Assembly (NCBI GenBank): GCA_963682025.1
Contig: OY821519.1
Coordinates: forward strand, 11,149,668 to 11,213,667
Length of the DNA: 64,000 bases
Direction: 5' to 3'
Origin: Cordilura impudica
Lineage: Eukaryota > Arthropoda > Insecta > Diptera > Scathophagidae
Shown here: piece by piece, positions 43,880 through 55,970 of the stretch
How positions within the stretch are numbered: position 1 is the first letter of the stretch
Layout of the letters: the number at the start of each line of letters is the position of its first letter
Program-made: the position numbers and the translations under genes
The notes under the pieces: generated by a model
The model's input: only the letters and a program-made list of their open reading frames with translations
Told to the model about the DNA's origin: nothing
Databases searched by the model: none

Positions 43880-45310
43880 TTAGTGTTTTAAATCTTTTTT
43901 ACTTTCCATTCGCGGTAATCTGGTGCGAAAGTCTGTAGTCACTGCCATACATCATCTCTATTCTTTGCTATAACTCTCGTCGTGAAACAGTGGTAAGCAG
44001 TTGCACACATCGTTCAGTTCTTTAAATGTGTGATGGAATTTCTGGGTTAGGCAGTGGTGGATCATCACACTATATAATCCAACATGAGGCTCGGATATTA
44101 TTTTGTCATCATCTAAGTCAATCAAATATGTGTAATCTATGGTGTCGAAGTTGATTGAATGCGTCTTATAAACCCTTAGTTTTGTTGGGTCATACAGTTG
44201 TCCACGATAATGCGCACAATTTTTTTATGGCTGTTTCGCGTACAGTTTTTCTGTCATCAAAAAACATTGTTAATAAAATATGTTCCAAATGAGCGAAAAA
44301 TGCGTTATTTTTGATTGTTATATTTACAATTCCTCGTAGATCTTGTGGGAAAAATTGAGCTGACCGTATAAATTTATAAAAAAGTGAGCTGCTATATATA
44401 AAACTGATTTATAGAACTAAATATTGTAGTACATTGGCACGTAGACTTTCATGATATAAGTTGCTAAAATTATTAAATTTCTTGACCAGCGATAGCGGTT
44501 TCATGTTGGCTAAATTTGGTGACAACAACCTTCCGAAACAGCATTGGCTACACGTAGAAGATATAAAATGTCAGTAGATAAATCTTTTTCATATTCAGTT
44601 TCCATTCCTGGAGGCATATCGAAATCAAGTTAAAATGTAGTACAACCCTGCAAAAAAAAAGAAAAATTAAATCAAAGCTTAGAAGTTTAATTTTTATTTC
44701 AACTGTGGGAAGTGTTGCTATATTTTTTATTTTAATTATATTAAAATGAGCCAAAGCCGTACTTAGTTGAAGTACAAAATTAAGCCTATTTTAAAATAAC
44801 TTTGTGCCTACCGGAAGTTTTTCGCAGGTTTCAATTAATTTACTTAGAGTCCCGCTAGCAGTACGTGGTCCATTTGTAGCAGACATTTCCTAAATGGATG
44901 GCGAAACTTCATTAAATTGCAACAAGCAAACAAACCAATGCAAGGGATTCTCCAATAGCATTTAAAACCTTCTAATTATGCCATTTTCGATGCCAGTATT
45001 AGTAGATTGAACATCGGAGCAAATCCCTATTAAGTTGGTAAGAGATAGATTTTTTTTCCTGGAAGAATTCTTATAGTTTAATTTGTTTTGTATTGGCTTC
45101 TTCAGCGTCAACTTTAATATGACCCAACAATTTGCTTTGTGGCTCTTTAAGAATCACCATATGGGATTCTTTCTTAAGAGTCGGATGGTGTTTTTGTACA
45201 AGGTGGATTACTGATGTCCTCATTTTTCGCAGCAGGTTCAGTATCTTTCCACTATATTCATATGATAATGGACCAAAATATATATCTATAACTTTTAAAG
45301 GCAAAGTTGC
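43880..45310 (-). pseudogene. Relic of an unclassified insect transposase-like family
   Basis: Read from 45304 down in several frames: ESHMVILKEPQSKLLGHIKV (45071-45304 is open, 77 codons), STNTGIENGIIRRF and NPLHWFVCLLQFNEV (about 44910-45000), TNGPRTASGTLSKLIETC (about 44830-44885), VANAVSEG (about 44540), ATYIMKVYVPMYYNI (about 44420-44460), NAFFAHLEHILLTMF (about 44270-44310), INFDTIDYTYLIDLDDDKII. I recall a family repeated in insect genomes with KEPGS..LGH, NTG..GGVI..LE..L.KPL.W.VC.LH.NEL and RN..F.H.EN. The match is from memory, with many stops. Its enzymatic class is not settled. Confidence 0.5.
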
Positions 45311-45441
45311 AAAAATTTCAAATGAACTTGTTCTTAACGATGGCTGGTACTGTTATTAGGACAATGACCAAAAACAAAAAGTCCGTAAAGTGTTTATTCT
45401 TATGTTATCCAGAACTGTGACATAAATCCTGTCAGAAATTT

Positions 45442-45741
45442 GTGCGATTATCTCAACAAAAACTTTGTGGAACACATGGTTTCCACCAAAACCGAGTTAA
45501 GAACGTCCTACTGCAATATTCGGAAAAAATACCGCCAGACTTTTGCCAAATATTAGTTGAAGCAATCCCCAAGAGGCCCTATGCTCATTATAGGAACGAC
45601 GGGTACATATGTATTCCCAACATACTCAAAATGTTTATAAAAAACAAGGGATTGTATACAAAACTTGCTCATCATGCCATTAATCAGTTTCCCAATAACT
45701 TATTGGATTATCTGGTGTTCTCTGTAAAAACTAACTGCTAG
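45442..45741 (+). CDS. Unrecognised 99-codon open frame
   Basis: Composition is protein-like (QQKLCGTHGFHQNRVKNVLL, IPPDFCQILVEAIPKRPYAH, NDGYICIPNILKMF), unlike the surrounding homopolymer-rich frames. It lies opposite and upstream of the transposase-like relic, so it could be part of the same dead element. No domain recognised. It may be a chance frame. Confidence 0.3.
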   Translation: MRLSQQKLCGTHGFHQNRVKNVLLQYSEKIPPDFCQILVEAIPKRPYAHYRNDGYICIPNILKMFIKNKGLYTKLAHHAINQFPNNLLDYLVFSVKTNC

Positions 45742-46969
45742 TGTTTGTTCTTCATACTTGTGTAGCAAATAAAACAAAGTTAAAAAAAACTTAATAACTA
45801 AATTTACATTTTGTACGAAGATTTCAGTGCAATTAAGAGTTATTAAACAAAACAGATAACAGCAATAAATACAGACTTTATTCTGTCCCGTATTGTATAT
45901 TATTTCTTTATAATATGAACTAAGTACTAAATAAATTAACTGTATTTTTTTCGGTTCGTCAGCTTTACCATGGGGTTAACATAAAATGATGTTCTGTTTG
46001 TTCCTTATGTTCAGTTAAAATTACCAACAAAACTGCTGTAGTCCCTTCGTCTGCATCCATGCTAATGGTGATAATCGTAAAAGAAATATAAAAAGATCGT
46101 ATATTTATATACGTATGTATAAAACGCATTACAACGGCATTCAAACTTTCATTTTCTGACTTAAAGTACCTTGTAATCGGAAATGTTTATTTTTGTTGTT
46201 GTCATAATCTATACATAAGACTTTTTTAAATTACCTGTGTTATAATATGTTTTGCAAAGCTTATCATATTCAGTCTGAATAATGCATATTCATTTTTCAT
46301 TTTAAGCGCAAAAAAACAACAACAAGCGCTTCATATATAAATTTGTCATTAAAAGAAAATTGAGAATAACCCAGTCACAGACTGATTTCAATGTGAAGAA
46401 CACTTAAGTTTTTAAATTACCTTTGTTTTATTATTTTTTGCATTTTCTTTTTTTTTTTCTTCATTTGTATACGAGTATAGTAGACAAAAATTGCAACAAC
46501 AGAAAAAAATTGTAAAATTTGCAACTAAATAATATGTTCTACAGTTACTCGTCAGAGATTAAATAACAAATTGTTTAAGAAAAAAAAAAAAAAAACAATA
46601 AATACAACAAAATAGAAATATTTTATATTTGCATGGTGATACACTGGGAAAAAAGAAAAGAAAATCTAAATAAATTTGATAACAATTAAAGCTGGACAAT
46701 TACTCTAGCAAATAAATTGCTGATAATGCACATTGCTTAGAATGCTTTACTAGACTTAACAAAAAGTGAATTGCCAGTGTTCGATTTACAAAACTAACAA
46801 TTGTCTATGAAAGCTCTCACAAAGCACTTCTTAGGAAATCTTTACCTATTTTAGTAAAAGGAGCTTATTAGTATTCCTACTAAACGGTTAGAGAATTTCC
46901 ACAGAATATAAGCGAACACCTCCCTACATTTGTAGGTTAATAATAAAAACATTGGTCTAGGCATTAAAA
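45742..46969. other. AT-rich spacer, nothing recognised
   Basis: No gene or repeat family supported. Confidence 0.45.
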
Positions 46970-48935
46970 AATTAAAAAATATAAAAATATAAAAATATAA
47001 AAATATAAAAATATGAAAATATGAAAATATAAAAATATAAAACTGTAAAAATATAAAAATATAAAAATATAAAAATATAAAAATAAAAAAGTATAAAAAT
47101 ATAAAAATATAAAAATATAAAAATATAAAAATATAAATATATAAAAATATAAAAATATAAAAATATAAAAATATAAAAATAGAAAAATATAAAAATATAA
47201 AAATATAAAAATGTAAAAATATAAAAATATAAAACTGTAAAAATATAAAAATATAAAAATATAAAAATATAAAAATATAAAAATATAAAAATATAAAAAT
47301 ATAAAAATATAAAAATATAAAAATATGAAAATATACAAATATAAAAATATGAAAATATGAAAATATAAAAATATAAAAATATAAAAATATAGAACTGTAA
47401 AAATATAAAAATATAAAAATATAAAAATATAAAAATATAAAAATATAAAAATATAAAAATATAAAAATATAAAAATATAAAAATATAAAAATATAAAAAT
47501 ATAAAAATATAAAAATATAAAAATATAAAAATATAAAAATATAAAAATATAAAAATATAAAAATATAAAAATATGAAAATATACAAATATAAAAATATAA
47601 AAATATAAAAATATAAAAATATAAAAATATAAAAATATAAAAATATAAAAATATAAAAATATAAAAATATAAAAATATAAAAATATAAAAATATAAAAAT
47701 ATAAAAATATAAAAATATAAAAATATAAAAATATAAAAATATAAAAATATAAAAATATAAAAATATAAAAATATAAAAATACAAAAATATAAAAATATAA
47801 AAATATAAAAATATAAAAATTTAAAAATATAAAACTGTTAAAACTGTTAAAATATAAAAATAAAAAAATATAAAAATATAAAAATATAAAAATATAAAAA
47901 TATTAAAATATTAAAATATAAAAATATAAAAATATAAAAATATAAAAATATAAAAATATAAAAATATAAAAATATAAAAATATAAAAATATAAAAATATG
48001 AAAATATAAAAATATAAAAATATAAAATAAGAAAAAATAAAAATATAAAAATATAAAAATATGAAAATATAAAAATATAAAAATATGAAAATATAAAAAT
48101 ATCAAAATATAAAAATATAAAAATATAAAAATATCAAAATATAAAAATTAAAAAATATAAAAATATAAAAATAAAAAATGTAAAAATATAAAAATATAAA
48201 AATCTAAAAATATAAAAATATAAAAAAAAATATAAAAATATAAAAATATAAAAATATAAAAATATAAAAATATAAAAATATAAAAATATAAAAATATAAA
48301 AATATAAAAATATAAAAATATAAAAATATAAAAATATAAATACATAAATATATAAAAATATAGAAATACAGAATTATAAAAATATAAAAATATAAAAATA
48401 TAAAAATATAAAAATATAAAAATATAAAAATATAAAAATATAAAAATATAAAAATATAAAAATATAAAAATATAAAAATATAAAAATATAAAAATATAAA
48501 AATATAAAAATATAAAAATATAAAAATATAAAAATATAGAAATATAAAAATATAAAAATATAAAAATATAAAAATATGAAAATATAAAAACATAAAAATA
48601 TAAAAATATAAATAAAAATATAAAAATATAAAAATATAAAAATATAAAAATATAAAAATATAAAAATATAAAAATATAAAAATGTAAAAATATAAAAATA
48701 TAAAAATATAAAAATATAAAAATATAAAAATATAAAAATATAAAAATATAAAAATATAAAAATATAAAAATATAAAAATATAAAAATATAAAAATATAAA
48801 AATATAAAAATATAAAAATATAAAAATGTAAAAATATAAAAATATAAAAATATAAAAATATAAAAATATAAAAATATAAAACTATAAGAATATAAAAATA
48901 TAAAAAAATAAAAATATAAAAAAAATTTAAAAATA
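46970..48935. repeat. (TATAAAAA)n microsatellite, nearly 2 kb
   Basis: An 8-base unit repeated about 240 times with sparse point changes (TATGAAAA, TGTAAAAA, TACAAATA, CTGTAAAA) and small phase slips. Because the minus-strand unit TTTTTATA contains no stop in any frame, it gives long false open frames of repeating YIFIFLYF. The interior 47400-47790 is almost perfectly regular, while the edges are more degenerate. Confidence 0.95.
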
Positions 48936-49207
48936 TTAACGTCTGGAAAAACTAGTTATATTTTAATTTTTTCTTTGAAGTTTTTGAAATCAAATAGAGG
49001 ATTGAAATATTTTGCAGCTCTGTTTACGAATGTGTACAATTAGATTTAAAATTTAATTATGTTTTCAAATATTAGAAAACAAACAATAAAATAATCGTTT
49101 GCTTAACGAGTAAAGAAAGTCACGTTTTTAGATTCTATAAAAAAAAAACTAAAAAGAGTAAATAATTTTTAAGGAAATGCTTAATTAAACATTCTTAATA
49201 ATTAACA

Positions 49208-50005
49208 AAAAAATTATAGTCGGTCTAGACCGACTATACGATACCATGGCTTAGAGACCCTATCTCTTAGGTCCAACTAAATGGATGTAGAAAATAAGCA
49301 TAAACCAAATCTGAGTGGTATTTTTATTAATTTTTCCGGCTGCAGATATGAAAAAGTTCATATGAGAAGCTATATTTATATGGGGACTAGGTCGAAAAAT
49401 GGACCGATCCTGACCATATTTAGTAAAGTCACTTATATTTTAAAAAAATATATACAAACCAAATTTGAGAAAAATCTGTGCAATATTTTTGTTTTGTGAT
49501 AGATTTAAGTCAAATTCGGGAATCAGCTTTATATGGGTGCTATGACAAAGAATTGCCATATGGGGTTTATTTTTGGGCAACTGATAAATGGATGTAATAA
49601 ACACACACAAACCCAATTTGAACGTGATATATGATAATTTGGATCTTATGATAATTTGGATCTTATGGCAGTTTAAGTCAATTTCATAGGGGTCATTTGT
49701 ATGCGGACTAGGGCTGAACATGGACCGAACATGAACATGGACCGAATTTCAATAATTTCAATAGCGTTCATTCTATGGCCGATTTTTACCAAATTTCATT
49801 AAAATATGTTCATATTTGCGACCTGTAGTTTAATATCAAGGTTTACATGGACACACATACGGACGGACATCGCTAAATCGATTCAGAAAGTGATTCTGAG
49901 TCGATCGGTATAATAAAAGATGGGTTTAGGTCAATTATTTTTGGTAGTTACAAACAGCAGCACAAAGTCATTATACCCAAACCACATAGTGGTATAGGGT
50001 ATAAC
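49208..50005 (+). mobile_element. (GTCY)n element, family M, copy 7
   Basis: Full length: hairpin at about 49215-49238, GGACGGACATCGC near 49860, end GTGGTATAGGGTATAA. It includes a local duplication of GATAATTTGGATCTTATG at 49632-49668. Confidence 0.85.
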
Positions 50006-51407
50006 AATTAAACATACAGCGAATGGGAAAATTCATAATAATTGGATTTCGTTTTTATGAGTAGAAAAAATTTAAATCATCCAATACCAAAGTGGTAACC
50101 CTGACAACTGTAGTGGAGAAAATTTTAAATTGTGATCTTTTATTTGTCTTTCTATGGTAGCTAACCCCCGTAAGATTTACTTTTTTTCTTCTTTAGTTCA
50201 TTATCGCATAATTGATAAAATAATAAATTTATTATCTCTCTTCGGCATGGCTTTCGTCTACTTTTATAAAATTATCTTTATGATTTAATTGATTTTTAAA
50301 AGTGTTAATTATAAATGATATACACACTTAATAGATTTTGGAAACCTTTTTTTTTTTAAAAAAGTGATCTCATAAAATTAGGGTGACTAGTTGGTATGAT
50401 ATTGTTTCAAAGCTTAATTATTAATTATTATAATGGAATATATATAAGATTTAAATTTGATCTACTAATGTTTCTATAAATTTTATACTTAGTTATACTC
50501 TTTGTTTACCCTTTTAACTTTATGTGCAGCATTAAATTTATTTTTTAATTTTTTTAATGTGCAAACAGTTAAGTGTACACAATTGAGAGGTACTTGTCAT
50601 TGGCAAATATGTTGCTGCCATAACAGTGCAAAATTAAATTAATTAAATAGCAATCATTTTTATTCCTTGTATAATTGTTTAAGTGTGCTCCAGAATCTTA
50701 TATGTGTATAACCTAGACCAGCTTTGCAATAAAAAGTTGTTAATAAAATGATTTAGCAAATTTAAAATTCATTTTTATTCTCAATATAGAACACAATTAT
50801 CGCTCAGTAAATTTCAGAGCATAAAAGATTTATTACAAGAAAGTCGATAAATAACAGGCGCAATTGTCTTATAATTTGCAAAATACTCTTCTTTGTTTAA
50901 TAAATTGATTTTATAGGATTTTAAAGACATCGTTATCAATGCTCACGTTATTCTGCTTCCTGTTTGTAGTCTCCAAGAAGTGTGCCACACTTAACATAAG
51001 ATAAAGTGGTTTTCGATACAGCGTTGAAAAACTTCGTACTTAAAAAAAGTCATATGTTTTTGACTTATGACTATGTTAGGAGTGTAAACAAAGAATTAAA
51101 TAAAGTGAAATAAAAAATCATGAACAAAAATTAATAAGATTTGAAAATTAAATATTTCACATTTTTATATTAACGTATATTCACTCAAATATGAAAAAGA
51201 GTAAAAGCGCTAAAAGAGTAAACGAGCTAAAAGAGTAAACGCGTTGTTAACAGCATTTTGGTTTCTGAAAATGGAATAAAATCCGTTCGAAACTTAAAAT
51301 TAAATTGCGTTGTAGAATAATATAAAAGTAGAAATTGTTTCTCTTGCAAATATAAGATAAAGTGGAAAACCATACCGTGAGTTGTGAATGTCACAAAATC
51401 AGTAAGA
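50006..51407. other. AT-rich spacer, nothing recognised
   Basis: A short tandem AAAGAGTAAACG-type repeat occurs near 51198-51243. No gene supported. Confidence 0.45.
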
Positions 51408-52134
51408 ACATTATAGTCGGTCTAGATCGACTCTACGATACTCTAGAAAATAAGCATAAACCAAATTTGAGTGGCACTTTTATTAATTTTGTGGCCTTTG
51501 AATATGAAAATTCATATCAGATGCTGTATTTATATGGGGACTAGGTCGAAAAATGGACCGATCCTGACCATATCTGGTAAGGTCATTTATTTCTTACAAA
51601 AATATATAAATACAAAATTTGAGCAAAAATCTGTGCAATATTTTTGTTTTTGATGATAGATTTAAGTGAAGATCGGGAAGTAGCTTTATATGGGGGGTTA
51701 TGACTAAGAATTGTCCTATATGGTTTATTTTTGGACTACTGATTAATGGATGTAATAAACACACAAAAACTCAATTTGACCGAGATCTATATGATAATTT
51801 GGATCATATGGCAATTTAAGTCGATTTCCTATTGTATGGGGACTAGGTCTGAACATGCACCGATTTTCGTCAATTTTAAAAGCTTTCATGCTATGGCTGA
51901 TAGAAGCATATATATAACATTTCATCAAAATATATTTATATTTGCGACCTGTAGTTTGATTACAAGGTTTACATGGATGCACAGATGGACGGACGGGCAG
52001 CGCTAAATCGACTCAGAAAGTGATTCTGAGTCGATCGGTATGATAAAAGATGGGTCTAGGTCAAATAGTTTTGGTAGTTACAAACAGCAGCACAAAGTCA
52101 TTATACCCTGATCACATGGTGGTATAGGGTATAA
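51408..52134 (+). mobile_element. (GTCY)n element, family M, copy 8
   Basis: Degraded hairpin (GGTCTAGATCGACTCTA) followed by a deletion, otherwise body and ends as in other copies. The tetranucleotide run is shortened to GGACGGACGGGC. Confidence 0.82.
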
Positions 52135-52254
52135 CAATATCTACTATCTATGGACCTTGCAAGCAAACAAAAAAAAAAAAGATCCCCAGCCCCATTGGAA
52201 AAAAAGATAACTTAGGCCGGATCTTTGACACCCTCCACTTGGGTTCTAGGTGGT

Positions 52255-52710
52255 ATAGAAAACCAAGTCACGTGATTGCTTCTTTCGACACTTGAAAAAC
52301 ATTATCGTTCTAACGGACATCGCATTCAATTCTCATGCCTAGAATACCAAGAGTATCCGATTCCTCAATATTTGCAGATTACATTAATGAACTCGAGGAC
52401 CTATCAACAAACAACCCTATTCGTTTTACCCCAACCTCAAAAGGCTAGGTCTACAATGGAAGGAAAATGAATCAGAAATTGTTGCTGTCATCTGCAAAAG
52501 AGTAGATAGGGTTGAACGTTTGACTAAGAATGTCATTTAGAAAGATAAGGAAAAAGAGAGTGAGAAAGAATAGAACCTTGGGGTACTCCTGAATTAAGCT
52601 GAAAGTCTTTGCAAGAGACCTCATCAATAACAACATGTATTGTGCGGTCTCTGAGAAAACTCGATAAAAATCCAGAAAAGTCTAAGCCGACCCTAAATAC
52701 TATTACATTG
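52255..52710 (-). pseudogene. LINE-A reverse transcriptase fragment
   Basis: Matches the LINE-A copies: the plus-strand text TGATTGCTTCTTTCGACACT parallels 25677-25700, and 52560-52600 encodes on the minus strand FSLIQEYPKVLFF-like text of the VPQGSVLSP region. Internally deleted and scrambled. Confidence 0.65.
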
Positions 52711-52859
52711 ATGTATTTAAGGAATACTCTTATTTATTTAAGTCAATAGATTATACATCCTTACGCACTAAAATATGTAATATCCTTACACACTAAAATA
52801 TGTAATGTCGAGAAAAGGCGAATTTTAAAATTTTTCGGCGTATGTGCGATTTTTTTTTA

Positions 52860-53530
52860 TGTTGGCACACTTGTCTCGAGCATATGTTTTTAATTGAGTT
52901 TGTTTGTGCGAGGCGATTTTCTGCTGTGGAAAAAATGGATCAAAGTGCTCAGAAGCACTCTTAGTCAGCAAAAAGTTTACAAGTGGTACAAGCATTTCAA
53001 AGAAGGTTGAGAAGATGTGACGAAGATGACGACGCTCGTCGTGAAAGCTCCATCACATCAAAAACCGATGAAAATGTTGAGAAAGTGAGGAAAATTGTTA
53101 TGGAGAATCGTTGAATCACTATTGCACAGGATGTCGGCTTATCGGTTGGCTCATGTCATACAATTTTTTTTCGCAAATTTTAGGCAAGAAGAATGTGGCA
53201 GCGAAGTTCGTTCCAAAATTGCTTAATTTTGAATATTGCATGTTCGTAATTTTTTGGCCGAAAAGAATACCATAATCATGCCTCAGCCTCCGTATTCACC
53301 AGATTTGGTCCCCTGCTACTTTTTCCTGTTCCCAAAATTGACGACGATTGAGGAGATACAAACCGAATCGCTGAGAGAGATCAAGGCCATACCAAAAAGT
53401 GAATATCAGAACTGCTTCGAGGATTGGAAAAAACGCTGGCACAAGTGTTTTATATCTAAGGAGAATACTTTTAGGGGACAAAATAGAAATTGATGAATAA
53501 AGAAATATTTTTTGAGAAAAATGAAAATTC
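52860..53530 (+). pseudogene. mariner transposase, internally deleted
   Basis: The N-terminal part (52920-53230, frameshifted) reads KWYKHFKEG, TSKTDENVEKVRKIVMENR, IAQDVGLSVGS, NVAAKFVPKLLNFE. The sequence then jumps to HVRNFLAEKNTIIMPQPPYS (53236) and PDLVPCYFFLFPKL through FEDWKKRWHKCF to a stop at 53491. The segment between KLLNFE and the RNFLAEKN block, about 110 residues with the first two catalytic Asp, is deleted. The third catalytic Asp (PCDFF in relatives) is Tyr. DD34D-type mariner relic. Confidence 0.85.
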
Positions 53531-53639
53531 ACATTTTCTATCGAGTAAAATCAATCGAAATTCTATATTTTGGTTTATTATTTAAAGAATACGGACGATC
53601 GTCAGACCTCGTTTCACTCTTACTATTAGCTATGGACCA

Positions 53640-55379
53640 TAACTCGTTAGCTGTGACAGAGTAAAATTAATCTTAGTATCTTATTTTGGAAAAGAGAAAA
53701 GTAATTTCGATCGAGAAATTTTGATAACGAATGCGACGATTCGACCCCAGTCCTCTTAACAGTCCTCCGGTTGATAAGGCTAACCTTTTAGCTGAACTCG
53801 TTTTTGCCTCTGCCCGAACTTGAAAGTGTATCTTGTACTATGCCTAAAATATTCTTCGGAGCACGTGCAATTAAAAAGGTTCTTGCGGATGGTATACCAG
53901 CACTGGTGCTGAAACAGTGCTCTTCTACGCTAGCCAGTCCATTGCCCAACCTTTTCAGCCTTTCGTACCAAGCGGGAGTCTTTCCCTCTTGCTGGAAAGT
54001 TGCTTATGTCCAACTAATCCCTAAAAAGGGTGCGGCTAATAACCCTGAAAACTACCGTTCAATTGCAATCTGCTTTGCGCTCTCAAAGGTGATGGAGAGC
54101 ATGATCAATTTCCATCTTGTGAACTACCAAGAGGCCAACTCACTTCTTAATGATCGACAGTATGTCTTCCGTAGAAATCGTTACACGGGAGAGATGTTTC
54201 TGAGCGCTGGTGTCGATCCATTCACAATTTCGGCTAAAGTAAAGTGGTTGCTCTAGATATTTCCAAGGCATTCGATCGCGTGTGGCACGGTGCATTAATA
54301 TCAAAGCTTATTGCATTTGGGGTCGGTAATGACTTCTCTAGATTTACATCGAGTTTACTCAGAGACTGTTATTGATGGGGTCTCATCTAATGAGTTTCAG
54401 CTTAATTCAGGGGTATCCCAAGATTCAGTTCTTTCTCTTTCTCCTTCTCTTTTCTTAGCTTTCTGAACGACCTTCTTGGTCAAACTTTTAATTCTATATA
54501 CTCTTTCGCAGATGACAGCAGCATTTGTCATTCATTTTCCTTTGACATTCATTTTCCTGTTAACAATCTCCGAGTGGAGTAAAGCCAATAGGGTTGGTTT
54601 TAATGCGCTGAATACTCAATGTTGTGTGTTGACCCATATGGTCATGGAATCAACAATTTCATCTGTATATATGGGTTGTATAGGTATTGAGGAATCGAAT
54701 ACTCTTGATTTTCTAGGCATGAGAATCCAATTTGATGTTCGTTGGAACGACCATGTTTTTCTAGTGTCGAAAGATGCATTCAAGTGTCTTGGTTTTCTAA
54801 AACGGTTCAAAAATTACTTCGCTCCTTCTGATCTCCTTAAAATCTATACCACTTACATCCGATCGAAAATGGAATAAAACTCCCATATATGGGTAGGAGC
54901 TTCGAAGTCTATTTTGGAGCTACTGGGCCGTGTGCAAAGGAGGACGTTGATGCTCATCAATGACAGTAGGGTATTCAACTCTATTGGAACATCGTCGGAA
55001 TGTGGGTTGTGTAGCACTGTTCTATAGATACTACCATGGTAAATGTTCTTCTGAGATTAGCGAACTTATTCGAAGTGCCTGAGTTTCGGTTCGCTCTACC
55101 CGCTTCTCTAGTAGATCACATCCGTTTGTAGTCTATTGTCCAGTTAACCGCACAATGCATTACAGAGAGAATTCGTTTATTAGTCGAACTAGCCGTATGT
55201 GGAATAAACGCATAGGTCTTTCCTGTCAGTTACAATCTAATAAAATTTAAGTCAAATATCCACAAACACTACTCCCTCTATCCTCCTTCCCATAACCTAT
55301 TTTTCTAAGTTCAACACAATGCACTGCATTTGTAGGGGCATCCCCTGAGTGTTGGTTAACAAAAAAAAAAAAAAAAATT
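53640..55379 (+). mobile_element. LINE-A non-LTR retrotransposon, 5'-truncated, with poly-A tail
   Basis: Begins within the RT-upstream part (VDKANLLAELVFAS near 53770) and ends in AACAAAAAAAAAAAAAA at about 55361-55377. The minus-strand copy at 24341-26079 has the same 3' end AGTGTTGGTTAA. Confidence 0.8.
53804..55250 (+). pseudogene. Reverse transcriptase, LINE-A family
   Basis: The most complete copy. Open from 53804 to 54256: GARAIKKVLADGIPALVLKQ, VAYVQLIPKKGAANNPENYR (RT motifs 1-2), NDRQYVFRRNR. After a stop comes LDISKAFDRVWHGALI (motif A with the catalytic Asp, about 54252-54300), then LNSGVPQDSVLSL, SFADDSSICHS (motif C, about 54504-54535), LDFLGMRIQFDVRW and FKCLGFLKRFKNYFAPSDLL. 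Stops at 54256, 54375, 54877 and others show decay. The two catalytic Asp of FADD remain. Jockey/CR1-like clade by motif style, not certain. Confidence 0.82.
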
Positions 55380-55970
55380 AAGTATTTAAATATAAAATAA
55401 TTTTTCTTTTTACAACATCATTGCTCTCAGAGATATTTATAATATGATAACATACTCGTATGTTGAAATTTTCACATATACGGCGAAAGGAGTCTTTGTT
55501 GGCATAAACAGATTTGTAGTATTTTGGATTTAACAGCTGGAAGTTACCAGTCGGTGTAGTTGGAACGCAAAAGTTAGTTTTACCAAGCAGGAACTCAGAA
55601 TCAACATCACCAAAGAATCAAAGTCACTCGACGACTTTTAAAGGTTGGTAACTTAATAAGACCAAGTCTATTAATATATGACAATTGAACAAATGAATTT
55701 CATCAAAGGCCTCGTAAACAAAATATCAAAAGCTGCTTTCGTACTGATTTAATACTGTTTATATGAATGGTATAGCAAGGATGGCATATAATTGAACCAT
55801 ATTCAAGAATAGGGCAAACTAAGGAGGTTTATAATTGTCTCTTTATATAAGGATCAGAAAATTCCTTGGACCAGCGTTTCATAAAACCAAGAAACATTAG
55901 CTTTATTGATCTTTGTGATCTAACAAATAACCCAGATCAATAATACTGTGAACTTTTACGAGTGTTGTTA

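Noticed and set aside
46964..48593. Long minus-strand open frames up to 270 codons with YIFIFLYF repeats
   Set aside because: They are the translation of the (TATAAAAA)n microsatellite, whose complement has no stop codon in any frame.
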